DNA of 54,868 bases from Faecimorpha stercoravium (GCA_018712555.1 DVGT01000063.1:1-54868), one strand, 5' to 3'. Counted from the stretch's first letter, positions 1 to 8,671 are shown. Translations and numbers: made by a program. The notes: generated by a model from the letters alone, not told the origin.

Positions 1-324
1 TGCATACTGAAAGCAGGCAAGGGCATAGCGTACATCGCGGCGATCGTGGAAGGAAAGCTTCTTATATTTCGCTTTGAGCTCACGCAGACGCGCCTTCAGC
101 TTCTGGCGTTCTGAGTACAACGCAAGATAGTCCGCTTCATCAGCAGCCTTGATCTTGGTCTGTTTTCGGCCTTTACTGGTAGACTCCTGCTTGTATAAAT
201 ATACCTTCCCTGTCTTCTTATTTTTCTTGCGGGAGAGACAGAAGTCTGGGATGGCATGGAGTTTGAGCAGCGTGTGGTAGAACGAAGAAATGATATGTGC
301 AATGCGAGATGAGAGTTTAGCCAT
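1..324 (-). CDS. Unrecognised multicopy gene, 5' part (left copy)
   Basis: Partial gene that starts at the ATG at 324 and runs off the left edge after 108 codons. The visible protein is basic and Lys/Arg-rich, beginning MAKLSSRIAHIISSFYHTLL, with a central KKNKKTGKVYLYKQES stretch and a helical Lys/Arg/Leu segment after residue 65. It differs from the copy at the right edge by two residues (R7H, D65H) in 93 and about five bases in 281. A purine-rich AAAGGGG ribosome site and a promoter precede it. I do not recognise the family. Being repeated almost identically, it probably belongs to a mobile or multicopy element, but no transposase motif is visible in this N-terminal part. Confidence 0.6.
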   Translation of the reverse strand, partial: MAKLSSRIAHIISSFYHTLLKLHAIPDFCLSRKKNKKTGKVYLYKQESTSKGRKQTKIKAADEADYLALYSERQKLKARLRELKAKYKKLSFHDRRDVRYALACFQYA

Positions 325-348
325 GGAATCGCCCCTTTCATACATCTT

Positions 349-377
349 ATAATAACACAAGAATCATGTATTGTAAA
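349..377 (-). promoter_or_regulatory. Sigma-A type promoter of the left repeat gene
   Basis: TTTACA (372-377) and TATTAT (349-354) are separated by 17 bases on the minus strand and precede the ATG at 324. The same arrangement is conserved in the right copy at 54535-54563. Confidence 0.6.
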
Positions 378-403
378 GTGGCAATCCACGGGGACGGATA
401 TTG

Positions 404-434
404 CAAAAATAGCCATCATCCATAGATGATGACT
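404..434 (-). terminator. Intrinsic terminator after the parvulin lipoprotein gene
   Basis: On the minus strand a 10-bp stem (one T-G wobble, loop TATG) is followed by ATTTTTG. The stop codon of the upstream gene lies at the base of the stem. The repeat element begins right at the T-run. Confidence 0.7.
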
Positions 435-1533
435 ATTCTACGCCAATCCAATGCTGCATGATTTCCATGATCTGCTGCCATTTTTCCATATGCACCGTAA
501 CGGATAGTTCTTGACGCCACTGGTCAATGGTAGATTCTAATCCCTCTTGTATCATTTCTTGAGATATCTCCTGCCGATACTCCTCTCTTACCTCTTCCAG
601 TTTTCGCTGATATAGCACCCTATCATTTTCTTCTGCACCCGGGAATCCTATGACTCGAACTATCAAATACCCATACTCTGTTGTCAATACATCCGATGTC
701 TGTCCCACGGGGATGCGAAATAGTTCTTCCCATAGGTCTCTTTCTAATTGTCCTTTATAGAAAAAATTTCCTGACTGAGACTGTACAACGCCTGCCGTGA
801 AACAAGGCGCTGTAGCCAGATTTTCTTCTTCGTTGTATTGCTGCTTGACTTCATCAAAAGACGCGCCTGCTTCCAAGGCTGCCATTGCCTCTTCCGCCTT
901 TTCATAAGCGCCATTGCCCGTCGCCTGGATCCATTCTCCATCCATGAACTGTCCTGTGTATACAATGATCGCATCCAGCCAGATCCGTTCCATATACTCA
1001 TCTACGTCCACATGATCATACCAGACAAAATATTCATCTACGCGTTCTTCAATCTCATCCGTATCCGGCAAATAGGAAATCTGCTGCAATGCCTGATAGA
1101 CCCTGTAATCCTCTTCTATACAGGCAATGACCTGCTCCTGTGTAATTCCCCATTCGTCAAGCGTCTCCGCACCAATCCGATCACGCAGATTTGACGCGGC
1201 CTGTTCGATCTCCTCTTGATTGGAAATCAGCGTTGTTTGCGTACTATGTCGCCGGCTCAGCACTGTTTTATTACGGATCATCGATTCCAGCGCGGCCTCG
1301 CATGCGGCATCAAAAGCATCCATGCCGCCAATCCGCATGTTCCAGATCTCTTTTCCCGCCTGTTCCTCATAGGCCTGCAGCGTTAACGCCAGATACAGCA
1401 TGGCCTGCTGCTCGTACACCGTTTCGTCGGCAACGGTGACCACCACTTCCGGCGCGCTGCATCCTCCCAGCGACGTCAGAAGCAGCAACCACGCCACAAA
1501 CCTTTTAACTCGTCCTCTCATCCAACTCACCAT
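433..1533 (-). CDS. Peptidyl-prolyl isomerase-like lipoprotein (PrsA/SurA type)
   Basis: The 366-residue protein has a basic N-terminus, a hydrophobic stretch and a lipobox (SLGGC, around residues 21-25), so it should be a membrane-anchored extracytoplasmic lipoprotein. Residues about 35-180 resemble the helical SurA/PrsA N-terminal region. Residues about 185-300 (ASFDEVKQQYNEE, then FRIPVGQTSDVLTTEYGYL) match the pattern of a parvulin rotamase domain, with a helical tail after it. Such proteins assist folding of exported proteins. The start at 1533 overlaps the end of mfd by 29 bases; an in-frame ATG at 1521 is an alternative. It is last in the glmU-pth-mfd operon. The lipoprotein call is sure; enzyme activity is less so because the rotamase domain is divergent. 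Confidence 0.75.
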   Translation of the reverse strand: MVSWMRGRVKRFVAWLLLLTSLGGCSAPEVVVTVADETVYEQQAMLYLALTLQAYEEQAGKEIWNMRIGGMDAFDAACEAALESMIRNKTVLSRRHSTQTTLISNQEEIEQAASNLRDRIGAETLDEWGITQEQVIACIEEDYRVYQALQQISYLPDTDEIEERVDEYFVWYDHVDVDEYMERIWLDAIIVYTGQFMDGEWIQATGNGAYEKAEEAMAALEAGASFDEVKQQYNEEENLATAPCFTAGVVQSQSGNFFYKGQLERDLWEELFRIPVGQTSDVLTTEYGYLIVRVIGFPGAEENDRVLYQRKLEEVREEYRQEISQEMIQEGLESTIDQWRQELSVTVHMEKWQQIMEIMQHWIGVE

Positions 1534-4500
1534 CTTCTATCCTGGCCTCTGCCAATCGTTCCAACAGCTTACGAATGCGAAGAAGACGCATGGTATCCTT
1601 TTCCTTCGCACCTTTAGGAAACGGTACCACCAGGCGTACTGTTTCCTCCCTCGGTATCAGACGCGCCCCTCTTCCGAGAGAATTCGTAATCTCCATCAGT
1701 TTTTGCGGATCCAGCGGCGCATCCTTACGAAAATGCATCCGCAGCGCTTTTCCGTCCTCTTCCAGGCTATCCGCTCCCAGGGAGCTCGCCAAAGCCTTTA
1801 AATAGCTGATATCCACCAGATTTCCCACGCAGGGCGGCATATCGGAATACCGATCCAGAAGCTCTTCCTGCATCTGCAAATACTCTTCCTCATTGGTGAT
1901 GGCCGCAATCTTCTTATAGACTTCCAGTTTCTGTGACTCATTCGAAATATACTCAGACGGAATGTACGCGTCTACGCCGATACGCATCGTCGTCTCAAAA
2001 GTCGGACGTACCGGCGTCTTTTTCAGCCGATCCATGGCTTCTTTCAGCATTTTGCAATAGAGTTCATATCCGACCGCTCCCATATGGCCATGCTGTTCTG
2101 CTCCCAGAATATTGCCGGCTCCCCGAATCTGCAGATCCCGCATGGCAATTCGAAAGCCGGATCCGAACTCCGTAAACTCTCCGATTGCTTCCAAGCGTTT
2201 CTGCGCCACTTCCTGCAGTACCTTACCTTTGCGATACATGAAATACGCGTAGGCCAGTCGGTCGGAACGTCCTACGCGCCCCCGCAGCTGATACAGCTGT
2301 GCCAATCCCATAGTATCTGCATCCGCAATGAGAATCGTATTGGCATTGGGAATATCCAGTCCCGTCTCGATAATTGTCGTACAGACCAGAACGTCGATCT
2401 CTCCTTCCACAAACTCCATCATGACATTTTCCAGTTCCCGTTCCGCCATCTGTCCGTGTGCGAACGAAACCCGTGCCTCCGGCACCATCTTCTGAATGCG
2501 CAGCATCTGCTGTTCGATATTCTGTACCCTGTTAGAAAGGAAGAACACCTGTCCGCCCCGTCCGATCTCCCGATAAATAGCCTCCCGGATCATCTCCTCA
2601 TCTTCCTCCATCACGAAGGTCTGAATAGGATGGCGTTCCTGCGGCGGTTCCTCCAGTACACTCATATCCCGAATCCCTGAGAGGCTCATATGCAGCGTTC
2701 TCGGAATCGGTGTGGCCGTGAGCGTCAGGACATCCACGCTGCGCTGCAATGCCTTGATCTTCTCCTTGTGTCCCACTCCAAAACGCTGTTCCTCATCCAC
2801 CACCAGAAGGCCCAGATCCTTAAAACGTACATCCTTGGAAAGGATCCGGTGTGTCCCAATCAGGATATCCACGGTTCCAGCCGCGGTTCCACGAAGTGCC
2901 TCTGAGATCTCCTTTCGACTCTTAAAGCGGGATAACAACCCAATTTGTATCGGGTACTCCCTCATGCGCGCCGAAAACGTGTTGTAATGCTGCTGCGCCA
3001 GAATCGTAGTCGGTGCCAGCACCGCAACCTGCTTACCGTCCTGAACAGCCTTAAACGCGGCTCGTATGGCAATCTCCGTTTTCCCGTAGCCCACATCTCC
3101 GCAAATCAGGCGATCCATGATCTTATGGCTTTCCATATCTCGCTTGGTATCCTCGATCGCGGTGAGCTGATCTTCTGTTTCTTCATAGGGGAACATCTCT
3201 TCAAATTCCTTCTGCCAAACCGAATCTGGTGAAAAAGCAAATCCTTCCTGCGCTTCTCTGGCGGCATAAAGCTCTACTAGGTCCTCCGCCAGTTTCGCCA
3301 CCGACTCCTTGACCTTATTCTTGGTCCGCTGCCACTCCTGTCCCCCCAGACGATTGACACGCGGCTTCGCATCTTCTCCACCCACATAGCGCTGCAGCAG
3401 GTCGAGTGAAGTTGTCGGCACATATAAAACACCGCCATCCCTGTACAGGATCTTAAAATAATCTCGGCAGGCATCATCGTTTTCCAGCTGCACTATTCCC
3501 TGATAGATCCCCACGCCATGCGTCTCATGTACCACATAATCGCCCACCGTGAGTTCTCCGAAACTGCTGATCCGCTGGCCATCTTTAAACCGCCTGCGGC
3601 GTTTCCGCTGCTTGCGCTTTTCCGCGCCCTCCTGCTGACTCACCAGAATCCATTTCGCCTCAGGCCATACGAATCCATGACGCAGGATACCCCGCATCAC
3701 CGTCACCATCCCCGGCTTGGGCACAGCCTGAGGATCCTCCTCACCTCTTGCCGGAATATCCTCCTCCTGCAAGTAAGAAACCGTCATGGGAATTCTCAGG
3801 CTGGATTCTGTCAGAAGCACCACCCGATATCCCTGTTCCGTATATTGCTTAAGATCTTTGACCCACTCCTGCTGTTCCTGCAAAAGTACATTCATAGAGC
3901 GCGTCTGCATCTGCACAATCTCCTTCGCCGGCACCAGATTCTGCCCGGAAGACAGGAGTCCGCACATCAAAATACAGGGTTTCGTCTGTATATTCTTCAG
4001 GATTTCCACCCATTCCGGAAACAGCTTCCATTGTCCCGGCAGAAGATATCCCTTTTCTACCCGTCCCTGCAACCCGGAAGACAATTCCTCCTGATAGACC
4101 CGCACCTTTTCCCGAATCCTGGCTGGCTCCTGAAGAATCACCAATGTGTCTTCTGTCATATAGTCCAATATGCACTCGCTTTCGGGGTAGAAATACGGAA
4201 TATATCCATCTAATGTGCGGGAACGATCTCCGCCCATCCGATATAAGAAAGATTCTGTCATCTCCTGAATCCGCTGAGCTTCTTCCGTATGGCCCTTCTG
4301 ATTCCAGCGGCTCACCATCTCTTCCGTTTCCTGTCGAATCCGCGCTAACGCCGCCTCCTCTTCCTTCTCTCCTGCAACGATCTCCCGCGCTGGCGCCAGA
4401 TGAAACTCTGTAAACCGATGAGCCGACCGCTGCGTCTGCGTATCCAGTACCCGTATGGAATCAATCTCATCCCCCCAAAGTTCTATCCGATATGCCGTAT

Positions 4501-5059
4501 CTTCTGTGAGCGGAAACACGTCGATGATCCCGCCGCGAATGGAAAACTGCCCCGCATGTTCTACCTGATCTCTCCGGACATATCCCATCTCCACCAGACG
4601 CTGGGACAAGCCGTCTAGCGGCAGCTCCTGCCCCACCTTCTTGTGCAGGAAGAATTTCATGAAACGCTCATGCGGCACTAACCGGTCAAACAATGCTTCC
4701 ACCGGCAAGACAAGCACTCTGGCCGATCCATCCTGAATCCGGCAAATGGTACGAATCCGCTGTTCTTCGATGGCGCCGCCCCGCACGTCAGCACTGTAAA
4801 ACAAAGGATCCTTTGCCGGAAAGAAAGCGACATTATCCGGCGCATAAAAGGCCATGTTCTCCATGGCCTGCCTGGCACTCAGTTCATTGGCCGTAACGAT
4901 CACGATCGGACGATTCAAATCTTCCGCGAGCGCCGCGGACAAATAGTCCTGTACCACACTTCCGATACCAGAAACAAGCACCGACTCTCTCACGAGAACC
5001 CGCGCCTTGATTGATTCATATCCCGGCAGTCCTGCCACCGGCTGAAAGATTCCCTTCAT
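1505..5059 (-). CDS. mfd: Transcription-repair coupling factor
   Basis: Mfd removes RNA polymerase stalled at DNA lesions and recruits the UvrA repair machinery. The protein has 1184 residues, normal for the family. It shows the UvrB-like N-terminal part, a CarD-like polymerase-interaction domain beginning near residue 503 (GDYVVHETHGVGIYQG), and a RecG-type translocase with Walker A GDVGYGKTE near 656 and a DEEQ box near 751. QLRGRVGRS and the C-terminal TRCF domain follow. It starts 7 bases after pth ends, and its 3' end overlaps the lipoprotein gene. The order glmU-(prs)-pth-mfd is common in Bacillota; prs is absent here. Confidence 0.97.
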   Translation of the reverse strand: MKGIFQPVAGLPGYESIKARVLVRESVLVSGIGSVVQDYLSAALAEDLNRPIVIVTANELSARQAMENMAFYAPDNVAFFPAKDPLFYSADVRGGAIEEQRIRTICRIQDGSARVLVLPVEALFDRLVPHERFMKFFLHKKVGQELPLDGLSQRLVEMGYVRRDQVEHAGQFSIRGGIIDVFPLTEDTAYRIELWGDEIDSIRVLDTQTQRSAHRFTEFHLAPAREIVAGEKEEEAALARIRQETEEMVSRWNQKGHTEEAQRIQEMTESFLYRMGGDRSRTLDGYIPYFYPESECILDYMTEDTLVILQEPARIREKVRVYQEELSSGLQGRVEKGYLLPGQWKLFPEWVEILKNIQTKPCILMCGLLSSGQNLVPAKEIVQMQTRSMNVLLQEQQEWVKDLKQYTEQGYRVVLLTESSLRIPMTVSYLQEEDIPARGEEDPQAVPKPGMVTVMRGILRHGFVWPEAKWILVSQQEGAEKRKQRKRRRRFKDGQRISSFGELTVGDYVVHETHGVGIYQGIVQLENDDACRDYFKILYRDGGVLYVPTTSLDLLQRYVGGEDAKPRVNRLGGQEWQRTKNKVKESVAKLAEDLVELYAAREAQEGFAFSPDSVWQKEFEEMFPYEETEDQLTAIEDTKRDMESHKIMDRLICGDVGYGKTEIAIRAAFKAVQDGKQVAVLAPTTILAQQHYNTFSARMREYPIQIGLLSRFKSRKEISEALRGTAAGTVDILIGTHRILSKDVRFKDLGLLVVDEEQRFGVGHKEKIKALQRSVDVLTLTATPIPRTLHMSLSGIRDMSVLEEPPQERHPIQTFVMEEDEEMIREAIYREIGRGGQVFFLSNRVQNIEQQMLRIQKMVPEARVSFAHGQMAERELENVMMEFVEGEIDVLVCTTIIETGLDIPNANTILIADADTMGLAQLYQLRGRVGRSDRLAYAYFMYRKGKVLQEVAQKRLEAIGEFTEFGSGFRIAMRDLQIRGAGNILGAEQHGHMGAVGYELYCKMLKEAMDRLKKTPVRPTFETTMRIGVDAYIPSEYISNESQKLEVYKKIAAITNEEEYLQMQEELLDRYSDMPPCVGNLVDISYLKALASSLGADSLEEDGKALRMHFRKDAPLDPQKLMEITNSLGRGARLIPREETVRLVVPFPKGAKEKDTMRLLRIRKLLERLAEARIEDGELDERTS

Positions 5060-5065
5060 CTTCGA

Positions 5066-5668
5066 TTATCCTTTCTCCGGCTGCTTTGTCACTTCTGGCT
5101 TCTTTCGCGGTGTATTGAAACGATTCATCGCCCTCTGCATGCCTTCCTGCACCACACAGACCGCCGCTTCCGCCGCACGAGCTACGACCTCTCCCATCTC
5201 TTTTTGTTCCTGCGCGCTCATATGGCACAGGACATAATCCGCCAAATCCCATCCCTCAGGCTTCTCTCCGACCCCAATCCGTATCCTGGGAAAATCTGCG
5301 CTCCCCAACTGTTCGATGATATTCCTGAGTCCGTTATGTCCGCCCGCAGAACCACCAGAACGCAGGCGCAGGTGCCCAAACGGAATGCTCACATCATCAC
5401 ACAGAATGATGACATGACTGGGCTCAATCTTATAGAAAGCAGCGATCTCTCGAATGGCCTGACCGCTGCGATTCATGTAGGTTAAAGGTTTTACAACCAA
5501 GCAGGCTTCTGTTCCCACCTTTCCCTGAGAAATCTCGCTGTGAAAACGAAGTCTGGGCAGTGTGCAATGGGTAAGAGACCGCAGACATTCTGCGGCCTCA
5601 AACCCTACGTTATGCCGTGTCCCGGCATATTTATTCTCTGGATTTCCTAATCCTGCGATTAAATACAA
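5066..5668 (-). CDS. pth: Peptidyl-tRNA hydrolase
   Basis: Pth hydrolyses the ester bond of peptidyl-tRNAs that drop off the ribosome. I start it at a TTG (668-666 in the 5600s), preceded by an AGGAGGG ribosome site, because family similarity begins exactly there (YLIAGLGNP). The open frame continues upstream but that part is not Pth-like and overlaps glmU. The result is 200 residues, typical for the family. Catalytic features are visible: the His in TRHNVGF, TYMNRSG, CDDVSIPFG and GGSAGGHNGL. It lies between glmU and mfd with short gaps and is surely in the same transcript. Confidence 0.95.
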   Translation of the reverse strand: MYLIAGLGNPENKYAGTRHNVGFEAAECLRSLTHCTLPRLRFHSEISQGKVGTEACLVVKPLTYMNRSGQAIREIAAFYKIEPSHVIILCDDVSIPFGHLRLRSGGSAGGHNGLRNIIEQLGSADFPRIRIGVGEKPEGWDLADYVLCHMSAQEQKEMGEVVARAAEAAVCVVQEGMQRAMNRFNTPRKKPEVTKQPEKG

Positions 5669-5687
5669 GCCATTCCCTCCTGATCTC

Positions 5688-6968
5688 TTACTGCTCCTGC
5701 TCTTTCTGCTTCGGACTGACCCAGTTTCCTTTATTGACCTGTCTAGCCCTTGCGATGGCAAGATTCTTGGCCGGAACGTCTTCCGTGATCGTGGATCCGG
5801 CTGCTGTGAAAGCCCCCTCTGCCACATGCACCGGAGATACCAGATTCGTGTTGCATCCAATAAAGGCATCATTCTCGATGACCGTCCGATGCTTATGCAC
5901 GCCGTCATAATTGACGACCACCGTACCGCATCCAAAATTCACGCGTTCTCCCACATCCGCGTCCCCCACATAAGTGAGATGGGAGATTTTTGTTCCATTG
6001 CCAATGTTCGAATTCTTGATTTCTACAAAATCACCGATCTTCGCATCGTCTCCAATGCGGCTGCCCGGCCGTACATACGCATAGGGTCCTACATGTGTTC
6101 CCGCGCCAATCTCGCTCTCCAGAACGGTAGAATACGTAATCTCCGCGCCGTCTTTAACCTGGGCAGAAATCAATCGAGAGTTCGGGCCGATGACGCAGTT
6201 CTCCCCGATCACCGTATGCCCCTCCAGATAGGTCCCCGGATAAATCAAGGTATTCTTCCCAATCACTGTGTGGGGCGTAATATAGGTCATCTCCGGCGAC
6301 ATGATCATCACGCCTTCCATCATATGCATTTCATTAATTCGAATCTGCAGCTTCTTTAAGACGGCTGCCATTTGTACCCGATTCCGAATAATATCAAACG
6401 CTCCGCAATCGGGCTTGATCCGCTGCTCTGCACGGCCGCCATCAGCTACAACCCGCGTCAGAATATTTGTCGCCGCATATTTGGATACCGCATCCAACGC
6501 GTCTGCCAGATAATTCGCCCGAAAGCAAAAACAAAAACCATGTTCATGGCTCATCACAGGCGTTCTGGCACCGGCCTCCGGCATATAATATGTGGCTGCA
6601 TTGCCATGCTCCTGATGCACACACACCAATTCCTTGATTTCCTCGGCCTGAAGAAGAGGCGTATTCGCTGATACCATGACCACATCCTCTTCCAAGCTGT
6701 CAAAAAAGCCCGCATCCTTCGCCGGCGTACTGCCCTTCTCTCCCTTTAGATACCAGATGCCCTCCTGCCTTTCCAGCACCTTCTCATACTCTTCCGGTTC
6801 CTCTGAACTTAACACGCAGATCTCCTTGGCACCTGCTTCCTTCAACGCATCCAACACATACTGGATCACTGGCATCCCCAGCAGCTGAGATAGGCAAATC
6901 GGCTTTCCCTCTACTACACTGCCATCATTCTTACCCGCCATCACGATCGCTTTCCATTCTCTTATCAT
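5688..6968 (-). CDS. glmU: GlmU-like protein: intact acetyltransferase, degenerate uridyltransferase domain
   Basis: Normal GlmU acetylates GlcN-1-P and then couples the product to UTP, giving UDP-GlcNAc for the cell wall. The ATG at 6968 is chosen because similarity starts there; 426 residues is somewhat short (about 455 is usual). The C-terminal left-handed beta-helix is complete, with acetyltransferase landmarks YVRPGS, FVEIKNS, ISHLTYVGDADVG and VVNYDG. The N-terminal half aligns in layout but lacks the key motifs. The G-x-G-T-R-M-x-S loop is replaced by MAGKNDGSVVEG, the Q-L-G-T-G-H segment by KGSTPAKDAG, and the metal-binding Asp of GDTPLL by Asn (SANTPLL). I infer that only GlcN-1-P acetylation is retained. 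No frame break is seen. Confidence 0.85.
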   Translation of the reverse strand: MIREWKAIVMAGKNDGSVVEGKPICLSQLLGMPVIQYVLDALKEAGAKEICVLSSEEPEEYEKVLERQEGIWYLKGEKGSTPAKDAGFFDSLEEDVVMVSANTPLLQAEEIKELVCVHQEHGNAATYYMPEAGARTPVMSHEHGFCFCFRANYLADALDAVSKYAATNILTRVVADGGRAEQRIKPDCGAFDIIRNRVQMAAVLKKLQIRINEMHMMEGVMIMSPEMTYITPHTVIGKNTLIYPGTYLEGHTVIGENCVIGPNSRLISAQVKDGAEITYSTVLESEIGAGTHVGPYAYVRPGSRIGDDAKIGDFVEIKNSNIGNGTKISHLTYVGDADVGERVNFGCGTVVVNYDGVHKHRTVIENDAFIGCNTNLVSPVHVAEGAFTAAGSTITEDVPAKNLAIARARQVNKGNWVSPKQKEQEQ

Positions 6969-7059
6969 TGTATTCCTGCCTTTCTTTTCGGAGTTTCTCC
7001 GTACCAGCCCTGATTTTAATTCCATGCAAAATGCGGCGCCCATAGGCACCCTCTCTTTC

Positions 7060-7088
7060 ATTATAACGGCTTTTACAGAATGGGTCAA
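7060..7088 (-). promoter_or_regulatory. Promoter of the glmU-pth-mfd operon
   Basis: TTGACC (7083-7088) and TATAAT (7060-7065) with a 17-base spacer on the minus strand give a near-consensus sigma-A promoter about 85 bases upstream of the glmU start. Confidence 0.8.
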
Positions 7089-7107
7089 GCTTTTTCCCAG
7101 ATCTGCC

Positions 7108-7135
7108 TTTACAAATCCCAAAATTGTGGTAAAAT
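7108..7135 (+). promoter_or_regulatory. Promoter of murC
   Basis: TTTACA (7108-7113) and TAAAAT (7130-7135) with a 16-base spacer, divergent from the glmU promoter, about 45 bases upstream of the murC start. Confidence 0.6.
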
Positions 7136-7186
7136 GAGATGGATTCAAGGATATATTAATACAAGAAACAAGAGAGAGGTTCTATA

Positions 7187-8542
7187 ATGAAGCATTTTCA
7201 TTTCATTGGCATCGGAGGCATCAGCATGAGCAGCCTGGCTTGTATCCTCAAGTCCCGCGGATATGTCGTCTCCGGCTCTGATATTAAAGAGACCCCCATC
7301 ACGCGTTCCCTTGTGGAGCAGGGGATTTCTGTCGCAATCGGTCAGCGAGCCGAAAACATTCAGCCCGGCATTGATGTGGTCGTATATACAGCGGCTGTTC
7401 ATGAAGAGAATCCAGAGCTCATACAGGCGCGAAAATCCGTCCCTCGGGTCATCGAGCGTTCTGCTCTTCTAGGAGAACTGATGGACGAGTACGAGCATTC
7501 TATCGGGATTGCGGGAACGCATGGCAAGACCAGTACCAGTACGATGCTCTCCTATATCTTCCTGGAAACCCAGCTGGATCCTACCATCACGATCGGCGGC
7601 ATCCTGGAGAATCTGCACAGCAACTATCGTATCGGCCACTCTTCCTATTTTATCGCGGAAGCCTGTGAATATTCAGATAGTTTTCTTCACTTTCACCCTC
7701 AGATCGGCATTGTCCTGAATGTGGAAGCGGAACATCTGGACTATTTTAAGACCTATGAGCGCATGGTGGATTCTTTCCGTAAATATGTGGCCGGCCTGAA
7801 GCCGGATGGATGTCTGATCCTCAACTATGATTATCAATCCCTCTTCCCCGATTATCACGGGCAGATGCTGACGGTTTCTTTGCAGAACCGGGATGCGGAT
7901 CTGACGGCGGATCACATCGAACCCGCCGCCGATCATCTGGGCAGTCATTTTGACTGTATCTATAAGGGGCAGAATCTGGGACGACTGACCATTCATGTCC
8001 CCGGTTCCCACAACATTTTTGACTGTCTGTGCGCCATAGGCGCCGCGCTGTGGAGCGGGATTCCTTTTGAGAAGATTCGCTCGGGTCTAGAGAAGTATCG
8101 GAGTCCCAAGAAGCGTTTTGAGTATAAAGGGATGTTCCAAGGGGTCAAGGTCATGGATGATTACGCGCATCATCCCTCTGAAATCCGCGCCACACTGAAA
8201 GCAGCCAGAGAAGTCGCACAGCGCGACCTGTATGTCGTCTTTCAGCCTCATACCTACAGCCGTACCAAGGCTTTCTTCCCAGATTTCGTCAAATCCCTTT
8301 CCTTGGCAGACCATGTCGTATTAGCGGATATCTATTCCGCCAGCCGAGAACAGGACCCCGGAGACATCCATTCCAGAGATCTGGCCAAAGCACTGCAGGA
8401 ACAGGGGACCGACGCCTATTACTTCGGCTCCTTTGCAGAAATCGAAGACTTTTTACGAAAAAAATGTTGTCCACAAGATCTGTTGATAACCATGGGGGCC
8501 GGAGATGTGGCAATTATCGGAGAAGATTTGATTGGCAAATAA
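7187..8542 (+). CDS. murC: UDP-N-acetylmuramate--L-alanine ligase
   Basis: MurC adds the first L-alanine of the peptidoglycan stem peptide to UDP-MurNAc using ATP. The 451-residue length is typical. The N-terminal nucleotide-sugar domain begins FHFIGIGGISMSSLA, the P-loop GTHGKTS is at 110-116, and the central ligase motif E-x-C-E-Y-x-D-S-F and the late DDYAHHP motif are present. It is transcribed divergently from glmU, whose pathway supplies its precursor. A GAGAGG ribosome site precedes the ATG. Its last codons overlap the start of a DnaA-box cluster. Confidence 0.97.
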   Translation: MKHFHFIGIGGISMSSLACILKSRGYVVSGSDIKETPITRSLVEQGISVAIGQRAENIQPGIDVVVYTAAVHEENPELIQARKSVPRVIERSALLGELMDEYEHSIGIAGTHGKTSTSTMLSYIFLETQLDPTITIGGILENLHSNYRIGHSSYFIAEACEYSDSFLHFHPQIGIVLNVEAEHLDYFKTYERMVDSFRKYVAGLKPDGCLILNYDYQSLFPDYHGQMLTVSLQNRDADLTADHIEPAADHLGSHFDCIYKGQNLGRLTIHVPGSHNIFDCLCAIGAALWSGIPFEKIRSGLEKYRSPKKRFEYKGMFQGVKVMDDYAHHPSEIRATLKAAREVAQRDLYVVFQPHTYSRTKAFFPDFVKSLSLADHVVLADIYSASREQDPGDIHSRDLAKALQEQGTDAYYFGSFAEIEDFLRKKCCPQDLLITMGAGDVAIIGEDLIGK

Positions 8543-8671
8543 CTTATCCACGATATCCACATTCGAGCGGGAGGATTTCTCCCCCTCGTCTGTGGATATT
8601 TTTTATCCCAAAATCCCTTATTTCATCCCAAAATATAAAGTTGTCCACTTATTCACACCCCCTGTGGATAA
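8467..8671. promoter_or_regulatory. Cluster of DnaA boxes
   Basis: Against the consensus TTATCCACA I find one exact box (8663-8671, minus) and six with one mismatch: 8467-8475, 8544-8552, 8553-8561 and 8649-8657 on plus; 8481-8489 and 8591-8599 on minus. A two-mismatch box lies at 8641-8649. About 0.04 boxes of this quality would be expected by chance in this length at equal base frequencies. The cluster spans the 3' end of murC and the gap before dnaD-dnaC. No dnaA or dnaN is in the window, so a DnaA-responsive control or titration site is more likely than the main origin. Confidence 0.65.
8564..8606 (+). terminator. Probable terminator after murC
   Basis: A 10-bp stem with one C-C mismatch (8564-8573 with 8579-8588, loop GATTT) is followed, after a DnaA box, by ATTTTTTAT. 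The offset of the T-run makes it imperfect. Confidence 0.5.

Larger units (their letters stand above)
1..410 (-). repeat. Left copy of a dispersed repeat, inverted relative to 54503-54868
   Basis: The reverse complement of this stretch matches 54503-54868 from a TTTTTGCAATATCCGTCCCC segment through the promoter, ribosome site and start of the gene, with only scattered substitutions. Identity stops abruptly just upstream of that segment, at the T-run of the terminator that follows the parvulin gene. The two copies point outward from the window, so each is cut off by the window edge. The far end of the element and any terminal inverted repeats are not visible. Confidence 0.85.

Noticed and set aside
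5669..5935. Pth with an 89-residue N-terminal extension
   Set aside because: The added residues overlap the 3' end of glmU in another frame and look like random translation; a TTG with a strong ribosome site sits exactly where similarity begins.
5688..7148. Frameshift or misassembly as cause of the odd GlmU N-terminus
   Set aside because: The half aligns in layout along its whole length in one open frame, with conserved stretches such as TPLL and NRVQMA between the lost motifs, so point replacement fits better than a shifted frame.
8467..8671. Main chromosomal replication origin
   Set aside because: No dnaA, dnaN, recF or gyr genes accompany the DnaA boxes and no clear unwinding element was recognised, so I keep it as a DnaA-binding control region.
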